Below, piece by piece: positions 1-5,328 of a stretch of 5,328 nt of DNA; position 1 is the first letter of the stretch; the number at the start of each line of letters is the position of its first letter. Source of the stretch: Anaerolineales bacterium (GTDB lineage Bacteria > Chloroflexota > Anaerolineae > Anaerolineales > Villigracilaceae). Under the pieces are notes generated by a model, which saw only the letters and a program-made list of their open reading frames with translations, ran no database searches and was not told the DNA's origin. Made by a program: the position numbers and the translations under genes. Location: contig JAQTWR010000225.1 of the NCBI GenBank assembly GCA_028689195.1, positions 1 through 5,328 on the forward strand, given 5' to 3'.

Positions 1-2251
1 CTCCGGCGCGTTGATTTAATAACTGCGCGGGATTGACCGTTACGCCGCGGTCATATAATTTATTGACGGGGACTGCCAGCAATTCCTTTTCTTTGGGGCG
101 AAGCGCGGCATCTTTTCTGATCTTGGGAAGGCGTATCGCTTTCCCGTTTTGAGCGGTCGGCGGAATTTGCGCGCCAAGTCCCTGCGTGTTTTCGTATGTC
201 GTGCCGCCGTAATACAGATCGCCGCGTCCCACGATGGGCCATTGACCGTATGTTTCGGCGAGTTTTTCGTAAGTCAACTCGTTGAAGGATTCGACCGAAT
301 TTGCGAGAATATCGAACACCACAGAAGCCGACGAACCTTCGAGAATGATTCCCATCTGCTTTGCAATTTGAGACGTAATCGCGTAATCAGGACGCGCATC
401 GCCCTTCACAGGCACGGCGGGATAAAACCGTTGAACGCGGCGCTCGCCCGACGTGAAAGTGCCTTCGCGCTCGGTATATGCTTGCGCGGGGAAAACCACG
501 TCCGCGATTTCGGTCGTCGCGGTTTCGAGAATTTCCTGCACGGCTACAAACTTCGCGCCATTCAACGCCTTCGCCAGCGCGGGAGAATCTCCCACCGGGT
601 CGGAGCCGACGATATAAACGGCTTTGCCCTTGAGCGCCTTTTCGAGGTCAGGCTCAGGCTGGAAGCCAATCTCCCATGCGCCCTGCTCGTTGACTCTTTG
701 CCAGACGCCAACCAAACCGTTGTTCGGTCTGCCGATATGATCGGTTTCTTTCAGTAATTCGCCGCAAGCGGAAGCCAGCCCCGCGGAACCGCTCAAGCCG
801 AGTCCCTCGTTGCCGAAAAATACAATCGCGTTCTTTGCCTTTGCAAACTCATCCGAAATTTTGCTTTTCTTGCCGAGATCGTTGATGGTCTTGACCTCGT
901 CGCCATACGCATAGCGGATAACGAACTTGGCGAATTTATCCAGTTTCGTCTCGCGCGGATTTGCGACGATGAGCGTCGCGCCGCGATCCGCAGCCTGTTT
1001 GACGCGCAGCCACCAGATCGGCGCTTCTTCATATAAGTTGGAGGCGACAACCAAAATCGCGTCGCCCTTGCCCATCTTGCCGAGATTTGTATCCTGCCCC
1101 ACGCCGACGAGCGTGGTCGCGTCGCCGCCGCCCATATCCGAATATAAAATCGCGGCGGCTCCGGCGGTATCTGCCAGCGATTTGAGGTTGAATAAATCCT
1201 CGTTCGCCAGCCGACCCGAAGCGAGGATAACCATATCCTTCTTGGCTTTGGAGAAATGCTCGGCGGCGAATTTTGTCGCGGCGTCCCATGAAGCGCGCGC
1301 GAGTTTTTCGTCTTTGCGGATAAGCGGCTTGGTCAGGCGTTTCTTGCTTTCGGTATAGTGATACGCAAAGCGACCCTTATCGCAAAGCCAGATTTCGTTG
1401 ACTTCTTCATTCTGACGCGGCATGACGCGCTTGACGACTACATCGCCATTGGCTTTTGCTTCGCGGCGCGTGTTGAGCGTGGTGTTGCATCCAACGGGAC
1501 ATTGCGTACAAATGGAAGCCTGCGCCTTGAGTTCCCACGGACGCGCGCCAAAGCGGAAGTCTGCGGTGGTCAACGCGCCGACGGGACAAATATCGGTGGT
1601 ATTGCCCGAGAAAACGGAATCAAATCCCGGGTCGGATAAAGTAACGATTTGCGTATTGCGCCCGCGTTCGTCAAAGCCGAGAACCGCCTCGCCCGCGACT
1701 TCATCCTGAAAGCGGATACAGCGCGCGCATTGGATGCAGCGTTCGCGGTCGAGCCAAATCAACTCGCCTAGCGGAACTTGTTTCTCGAAATGTTTTTTCT
1801 CGTCGTAGACGAAGCGGCTCTTGCTGGGACCAAACGCCATCGTCAGATTCTGCAACGGACATTCGCCGCCCTTGTCGCATACGGGGCAATCCAGCGGATG
1901 CGAGGTGAGCAAAAATTCCACCGTGCCTTTTTGACCGTCCACCGCTTTGGCGGTTGTGGTCATCACCACCATGCCCTCAGAAACGCGATTGGTACACGCG
2001 GTTTCGAGTTTGGGCATGAACTGCACTTTGGGCTTGCCGTCTTCCATCACCACCTGACCTGTGGCGCGATCAAGCATGGGGCGACCCACTTCCACGAGAC
2101 ACGCGCGGCACATGCCGACAGGTTCGAGTTTGGGATGATGGCAAAAGACGGGAATATCAATGCCCGCCATCTTCGCCGCATCCGCGATCAAAGTTCCGTC
2201 TGGAACCGTTACTTGTTTGCCATCTATTGTTAGTGTGACTTGTTTCGTCAT
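1..2251 (-). CDS. nuoG: NADH-quinone oxidoreductase subunit G (75 kDa Fe-S subunit), 3' end cut off by the window
   Basis: This is the large iron-sulfur subunit of the peripheral arm of complex I; it relays electrons from NuoF towards the quinone site. I translated 750 codons without a stop, and the frame is still open at the left edge. Family lengths of about 780-910 residues suggest little is missing. The N-terminus is a [2Fe-2S] ferredoxin fold with N1b ligands C37, C48, C51 and C86; the 34-residue last gap is as in Thermus Nqo3 (18 in E. coli). The N5 ligands are H118, C122, C125 and C131, in HPLDCPVCDKGGEC. The N4 ligands are C172, C175, C178 and C222. A third [4Fe-4S] motif, C248-x2-C251-x3-C255-x34-C290, matches the optional N7 site. 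From about residue 300 the protein resembles the molybdopterin oxidoreductase fold, which in NuoG normally carries no cofactor. The ATG at 2251 is chosen because it gives the typical beta-strand start MTKQVTLTIDG, has a GGAG site 5 bases upstream, and is preceded in frame by a stop at 2288-2290. Unlike its neighbours it does not overlap the preceding gene. Confidence 0.97.
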   Translation of the reverse strand, partial: MTKQVTLTIDGKQVTVPDGTLIADAAKMAGIDIPVFCHHPKLEPVGMCRACLVEVGRPMLDRATGQVVMEDGKPKVQFMPKLETACTNRVSEGMVVMTTTAKAVDGQKGTVEFLLTSHPLDCPVCDKGGECPLQNLTMAFGPSKSRFVYDEKKHFEKQVPLGELIWLDRERCIQCARCIRFQDEVAGEAVLGFDERGRNTQIVTLSDPGFDSVFSGNTTDICPVGALTTADFRFGARPWELKAQASICTQCPVGCNTTLNTRREAKANGDVVVKRVMPRQNEEVNEIWLCDKGRFAYHYTESKKRLTKPLIRKDEKLARASWDAATKFAAEHFSKAKKDMVILASGRLANEDLFNLKSLADTAGAAAILYSDMGGGDATTLVGVGQDTNLGKMGKGDAILVVASNLYEEAPIWWLRVKQAADRGATLIVANPRETKLDKFAKFVIRYAYGDEVKTINDLGKKSKISDEFAKAKNAIVFFGNEGLGLSGSAGLASACGELLKETDHIGRPNNGLVGVWQRVNEQGAWEIGFQPEPDLEKALKGKAVYIVGSDPVGDSPALAKALNGAKFVAVQEILETATTEIADVVFPAQAYTEREGTFTSGERRVQRFYPAVPVKGDARPDYAITSQIAKQMGIILEGSSASVVFDILANSVESFNELTYEKLAETYGQWPIVGRGDLYYGGTTYENTQGLGAQIPPTAQNGKAIRLPKIRKDAALRPKEKELLAVPVNKLYDRGVTVNPAQLLNQRAG

Positions 2252-2256
2252 GAATA

Positions 2257-2260
2257 CTCC
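2257..2260 (-). promoter_or_regulatory. Ribosome binding site of nuoG
   Basis: Reading the minus strand, GGAG is followed by the 5-base spacer TATTC and then the nuoG ATG at 2251. nuoG does not overlap the upstream gene, so this site supports independent initiation and fixes the start. It lies just outside the repeat element that ends at 2267, so ribosome access may depend on how that RNA folds (inference). Confidence 0.7.
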
Positions 2261-2266
2261 GTAGCA

Positions 2267-2355
2267 GGTAATTAGGAAATTAGGCGATTAGGTAACTAGG
2301 CAATCAGGGCGTTCGCCCTAATCCCAAATTACTAATTACCTATTACCTATTTACC
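2267..2355. repeat. Head-to-head short tandem repeat element between nuoF and nuoG
   Basis: On the plus strand, 2267-2306 is five consecutive 8-base units with the pattern GGNNANTA/GGNAATNA: GGTAATTA, GGAAATTA, GGCGATTA, GGTAACTA, GGCAATCA, followed by GGGCG. On the minus strand, reading from 2355 down, the units are GGTAAATA, GGTAATA, GGTAATTA, GTAATTT and GGGATTA, again followed by GGGCG. The two arms meet at the palindromic core GGGCG-TT-CGCCC (2307-2318). The arms can also pair over a distance: 2266-2275 with 2332-2341 (10 perfect pairs), 2278-2284 with 2324-2330 (6 of 7), and 2286-2292 with 2317-2323 (7 perfect). The element is AT-rich compared with the flanking genes and covers nearly all of the only intergenic gap in the window. 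In style it recalls the short tandemly repeated sequences of cyanobacteria, but I cannot assign it to a named family. No gene or target-site duplication is visible. Confidence 0.85.
2306..2319 (-). other. Core hairpin of the repeat element
   Basis: In the nuo transcript this reads AGGGC-GAAC-GCCCU, a 5-pair GC-rich stem with a 4-base loop (the loop G and C could close as a sixth pair over AA). It competes with the long-range arm pairing, because 2317-2319 is used in both. No run of U follows it on either strand, so it is not a standard intrinsic terminator. A role in RNA processing, stability or pausing is possible but is inference only. Confidence 0.45.
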
Positions 2356-3590
2356 GCCTTCTTAAAATCCTGCGGGAAACGTTCGATGCCAGTCACCACA
2401 GCCATCGTAGAGAATTCGCCCAACGCGCACAGGCATTTGCCCTGCATTTGCTTGGCGACATTCAACAGCAGGTCAACATCTTCCTGCTTGCCGCGTCCTT
2501 CGTGGATTTTCGCGGTGAGGCTCTGCATCCAATAATTGCCTTCGCGGCAGGGCGTGCATTTTCCGCACGATTCATGTTTGAAGAAGTGGATGGTTTTATT
2601 GACGACCCAATCCATATCCACCGTATCATCCAGCACAATGACCGACGCGGAGCCGAGGTCGCCGCCAATGGTGCGAACGGTCGCGTAATCCATCTGCGTA
2701 TCGAGGACTTTGTCGTCCACTACGATCAAGGAAGACGACGCGCCTGCGGGCATAATCGCTTTGACGGGTCTGCCTTCCTGCACGCCGCCGCCGTATTCAT
2801 AAATCAACTGGCGGAAGGTGGAGCCGAAGGGAAGTTCATAATTGCCCGGCTTGCGCACGCGACCCGAAAGCGAGAAAATCTTCACGCCCGCGCTATCGGC
2901 TGTGCCAAGCGATTTGTACCAGTCCGCGCCGTTTGCCATAATCATCGGGACGTTGGTGAACGTCTCGACGTTGTTGATGATGGTCGGTTTGCCGTAAAGT
3001 CCGTATGAAGGCGGGAAAGGCGGACGCACGCGCGGCTGTCCGCGTTTGCCTTCCATGGATTCCAGCAGCGCGGTTTCTTCGCCGCAGATGTATGCGCCCG
3101 CGCCAAGATGCGTGTAAATGCGGAGCGAATATTCCGTCCCAAAGAGCTTGTCGCCGAGGAAGCCAGCCTTTTCCATTTCCGCGATTTTTTCGTCGAGGAA
3201 AGCCGCCACCTGCCAGAACTCTCCGCGCAGGTAAACGTAACCAACGTTCGCGCCCACCGCGTAACATGAAAGCGCGAGTCCCTCCAAAAATTGGAAGGGA
3301 TTGCTTTCCATGATTTCGCGGTCTTTGAACGTGCCGGGTTCGGATTCATCGGCGTTGGCGACGACATAATGGGGCCAGTTCTTGTTATCAATGAACGACC
3401 ACTTCATGCCGGTGGGGAATCCCGCGCCGCCGCGTCCGCGCAGACCCGAATTTTTGACCACAGCGGTCACGTCTTCGGGCTTCATTTTGGTTACGGCTTT
3501 TTTGAACGCGTCAAATCCGCCATTTTTTTTGTAGACATCAATCTTGTTGATGTCGGGGACGTCACGATGACGTAAGAGGATATGCGCCAT
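2343..3590 (-). CDS. nuoF: NADH-quinone oxidoreductase subunit F (51 kDa, NADH- and FMN-binding)
   Basis: This subunit is the electron entry point of complex I: it binds NADH, takes the hydride on FMN and passes single electrons to its [4Fe-4S] cluster N3. The 415-residue length is a little below the roughly 440 of E. coli and Thermus. The glycine-rich stretch GLRGRGGAGFPTGMKW (residues 49-64) and NADESEPGTFKDR (79-91) are the FMN/NADH-site signatures. GAGAYICGEETALLESMEG (163-181) is the second conserved nucleotide-site block. The N3 ligands are C342, C345 and C348 in ESCGKCTPCREG, plus C388 in KCLCALGEFS. The start ATG shares its A with the nuoE stop (TAATG), and a G-rich stretch (minus strand 3602-3596) lies 5 bases upstream, so the two genes are probably translationally coupled. 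The last codons (V413, N414, R415 and the stop) fall inside the repeat element that separates this gene from nuoG. An A8 run spans codons 21-23. Confidence 0.98.
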   Translation of the reverse strand: MAHILLRHRDVPDINKIDVYKKNGGFDAFKKAVTKMKPEDVTAVVKNSGLRGRGGAGFPTGMKWSFIDNKNWPHYVVANADESEPGTFKDREIMESNPFQFLEGLALSCYAVGANVGYVYLRGEFWQVAAFLDEKIAEMEKAGFLGDKLFGTEYSLRIYTHLGAGAYICGEETALLESMEGKRGQPRVRPPFPPSYGLYGKPTIINNVETFTNVPMIMANGADWYKSLGTADSAGVKIFSLSGRVRKPGNYELPFGSTFRQLIYEYGGGVQEGRPVKAIMPAGASSSLIVVDDKVLDTQMDYATVRTIGGDLGSASVIVLDDTVDMDWVVNKTIHFFKHESCGKCTPCREGNYWMQSLTAKIHEGRGKQEDVDLLLNVAKQMQGKCLCALGEFSTMAVVTGIERFPQDFKKAVNR

Positions 3591-4096
3591 TATTTCACCC
3601 CCGCATCAGATTTTTTCAACGCTTCGATCAATTCCATCGTGCGATCCACGGTCATATTCTCGTGATATTTGATTCCGTCGGGACCTTGCGTCTGGAACAT
3701 CGGCGCTTTGTCGCACGCGGCAAGACACATCACGGCTTCGAGCGTCACCACGCCGTCAGGCGTAGTTTCGCCTACTTTGATTCCGAGATTGCCGCACAGG
3801 TTGTTAAGGAATTCATCCGCGCCGCGTAACGCGCAGGGCAAATCGGTGCAAACCTGCATTCGATATTTGCCCGCCTTCTCGTCGTGATACAGCGAATAAA
3901 AGCCGACGATGGAGGCGACTTCGGTTTCGGTGATATCCAACATCTGCGCGATATTTTGCATCGCGGCTTTGTTGACGTACCCTTCCTCGCGCTGGGCTAG
4001 ATACAGGAGCGGCATCACCGCGGAGCGTTTTTGCTCGGGCGGGTATTTTGCCAAAATTTGTTTAACTTCCTTCGGATATTTTTTTTCGAGGCTCAT
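3590..4096 (-). CDS. nuoE: NADH-quinone oxidoreductase subunit E (24 kDa, [2Fe-2S] N1a)
   Basis: This small N-module subunit has an N-terminal helical part (about residues 8-70) followed by a thioredoxin-like [2Fe-2S] domain. It sits beside NuoF and holds cluster N1a, which lies off the main electron path next to FMN. The 168-residue length is normal for the family. The ligands are C83 and C88 in CTDLPC, and C124 and C128 in MCLAACDKAPMF, giving C-x4-C-x35-C-x3-C. The usual glycine in the CLGxC signature is alanine here (A126); the ligands themselves are intact. Upstream conserved blocks include LYLAQREEGYV (31-41) and VGFYSLYH (64-71). The ATG overlaps the nuoD stop as ATGA, and a GGAG (minus strand 4110-4107) lies 10 bases upstream inside nuoD, a slightly long spacing compatible with coupled re-initiation. 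An A8 run covers the GAA-AAA-AAA codons 4-6. Confidence 0.98.
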   Translation of the reverse strand: MSLEKKYPKEVKQILAKYPPEQKRSAVMPLLYLAQREEGYVNKAAMQNIAQMLDITETEVASIVGFYSLYHDEKAGKYRMQVCTDLPCALRGADEFLNNLCGNLGIKVGETTPDGVVTLEAVMCLAACDKAPMFQTQGPDGIKYHENMTVDRTMELIEALKKSDAGVK

Positions 4097-5322
4097 CTGT
4101 CAATATCTCCGAGGACAATATCAATGGAAGAGAGAATGGCGACGAGGTCAGCCACCAAATGTCCTTTAACGATTTGCGAAAGCACGCCGAGATTGTCGAA
4201 TGAAGGCGTGCGTAAATGGACGCGATACGGTTTGGGTCCGCCGTCGCCTTCGAGCAGCAAGCCCAACTCGCCGCGCGGAGATTCGACCGCGCAGTAAACC
4301 GAAGCCTTCGGCGCGGAGAAACCCTCCGTCCACAATTTGAAATGGTGGATGAGCGCTTCCATACTCACGCCAATTTCAGAGCGCGGTGGCGGGACGAATT
4401 TGCGGTTCTCAGAGCGCACAATTCCCGACGGTAATTTATTCAACGCCTGCTCGACAATCTTCAGCGACTCGCGCATTTCCTGAACGCGGACTAAATAACG
4501 CGCATATACGTCGCCTTCGGTTTTGACGGGCACGTTGAAATTGTATTGCTCATACCCCATGTATGGGCGCGCCTTGCGCAAATCCCAATCCACGCCAGAA
4601 GCGCGGAGCGGAGGTCCCGTTACGCCGAAAGACAAAGCGACGTTTGGGTCCAATATTCCAATGTTCATCGTGCGGTCGAGGAAAAGCGGATTCTTGGTCA
4701 ACAGGGTTTCGTATTCGTCCACGCGCTTCGCGAAAATCTTGACGAAATCGCGCACGGCTTTTTCAAATTCGACGGGCACGTCGCGCCACACGCCGCCCGG
4801 GCGGAAGTATGTGGTCATCATGCGCTGCCCCGAAACCAGTTCGAAAATATCGAGGATTTGTTCGCGCTCGCGGAAACAATACAGGAACATGGACATCGCC
4901 GCAAGGTCAAGACCCGAAGTGCCGAGCCAAACGAGGTGCGAAGAAATGCGCTGCAACTCGGCGAGGATTACGCGTAACCCCTGCGCGCGCGCGGGGACGT
5001 CCAAATCAACCAGTTTTTCGACCGCCATACAATACGCGAGGTTATTGCCCAGCGGATTCATATAGTCGAGGCGGTCTGTCATCACTTCCGCCTTCTGATA
5101 GGTCTTGGCTTCCATATTCTTCTCGATGCCCGTGTGCAAAAACCCAATGTCGGGAATACAGTTGACGACAATCTCGCCGTCCAATTCGAGCAGAAGGCGC
5201 AAGACCCCATGCGTAGACGGGTGCTGCGGTCCCATATTCAAGAGCATCGTCTCCCCCGTCAGGGCGCGCTCCGATACGAGATGTTTGAATTTCTCTATGC
5301 TGACTTCTTCAATCTGACTCAT
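4093..5322 (-). CDS. nuoD: NADH-quinone oxidoreductase subunit D (49 kDa, quinone-site subunit)
   Basis: This Q-module subunit is related to the large subunit of [NiFe] hydrogenases and, with NuoB, forms the quinone pocket where the peripheral arm meets the membrane arm. The 409-residue length equals that of Thermus Nqo4, and key positions fall at the same numbers: H34 and H38 in MGPQHPSTHG, Y87 in DRLDYMNP, and D139. H38 and Y87 are the residues that contact the quinone headgroup in the family. LHTGIEKNMEAKTY (62-75) corresponds to the 49 kDa signature. The C-terminus, DIVLGDIDR, is the usual end, and the last bases overlap nuoE (ATGA). The protein is not fused to NuoC, unlike in E. coli. 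The ATG at 5322 gives a family-like N-terminus, but only 6 bases lie upstream, so no ribosome site can be judged. A TAG at 5325-5327 (minus strand) could be the end of an upstream nuoC. Confidence 0.98.
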   Translation of the reverse strand: MSQIEEVSIEKFKHLVSERALTGETMLLNMGPQHPSTHGVLRLLLELDGEIVVNCIPDIGFLHTGIEKNMEAKTYQKAEVMTDRLDYMNPLGNNLAYCMAVEKLVDLDVPARAQGLRVILAELQRISSHLVWLGTSGLDLAAMSMFLYCFREREQILDIFELVSGQRMMTTYFRPGGVWRDVPVEFEKAVRDFVKIFAKRVDEYETLLTKNPLFLDRTMNIGILDPNVALSFGVTGPPLRASGVDWDLRKARPYMGYEQYNFNVPVKTEGDVYARYLVRVQEMRESLKIVEQALNKLPSGIVRSENRKFVPPPRSEIGVSMEALIHHFKLWTEGFSAPKASVYCAVESPRGELGLLLEGDGGPKPYRVHLRTPSFDNLGVLSQIVKGHLVADLVAILSSIDIVLGDIDR

Positions 5323-5328
5323 AACTAT

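Noticed and set aside
149..757. Plus-strand open frame of 202 codons
   Set aside because: It lies entirely antisense to nuoG, whose conserved frame is continuous here; its translation shows no recognisable domain.
2306..2319. Intrinsic terminator between nuoF and nuoG
   Set aside because: The GC stem is short and no U run follows it on either strand; termination here would also separate nuoG from its operon.
2267..2355. CRISPR array
   Set aside because: The units are 7-8 bases long and directly adjacent, with no spacers, and they invert at the centre.
2267..2355. Transposon-like element (MITE) with target-site duplication
   Set aside because: There are inverted arms, but I find no matching direct repeat at the two flanks and the arms are internally tandem, so insertion by transposition is not supported directly.
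2448..3008. Plus-strand open frame of 186 codons
   Set aside because: It is antisense to the conserved C-terminal half of nuoF and has no family resemblance; it is a shadow of the biased codon use.
2893..3391. Minus-strand open frames of 124 and 149 codons overlapping nuoF in other frames
   Set aside because: They overlap the strongly conserved FMN/NADH-site region of NuoF and have low-complexity Arg/Ser-rich products.
4523..5065. Plus-strand open frame of 180 codons
   Set aside because: It is antisense to nuoD, rich in Arg and Ser as expected for a reverse-frame shadow, and has no recognisable motif.
5325..5327. Stop codon of an upstream nuoC
   Set aside because: A minus-strand TAG 2 bases before nuoD fits the tight operon spacing, but with a single base beyond it the reading frame cannot be shown, so no partial gene is listed.

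Overview
The window holds four consecutive genes of a bacterial respiratory complex I (NADH:quinone oxidoreductase, nuo) operon, all on the minus strand. In transcription order they are nuoD (4093-5322), nuoE (3590-4096), nuoF (2343-3590) and the start of nuoG (2251 down to the left edge, still open). NuoD belongs to the quinone-reducing Q module. NuoE, NuoF and NuoG form the NADH-oxidising N module. In NuoF, NADH reduces FMN; electrons pass through the Fe-S clusters of NuoF and NuoG (NuoE carries the off-path N1a) towards quinone bound beside NuoD. All expected cluster ligands are visible, including the four for the optional N7 cluster of NuoG. The enzyme therefore looks complete and NADH-linked, not an N-module-less 11-subunit form.

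The genes are packed tightly: nuoD/nuoE share 4 bases (ATGA) and nuoE/nuoF share 1 base (TAATG). The exception is a 91-base gap between nuoF and nuoG (2252-2342). An 89-base AT-rich repeat (2267-2355) lies mostly in this gap: five 7-8 base units on each strand run head-to-head into a 12-base GC-rich palindrome. The repeat extends into the last codons of nuoF and supplies its stop codon. This is the least ordinary feature of the window.

Organism: a bacterium of moderate GC content. Separate nuoC/nuoD-type organisation (NuoD is a free 409-residue protein), Thermus-like residue numbering in NuoD, and the long N1b loop in NuoG argue against a gamma-proteobacterial operon with fused nuoCD. The overall protein flavour suggests Chloroflexota (Anaerolineae-like), but this is an impression from the sequence and not a database result. 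Apart from the repeat, I see no RNA genes, mobile-element genes, CRISPR arrays, promoters or convincing terminators; the operon promoter must lie beyond the right edge.
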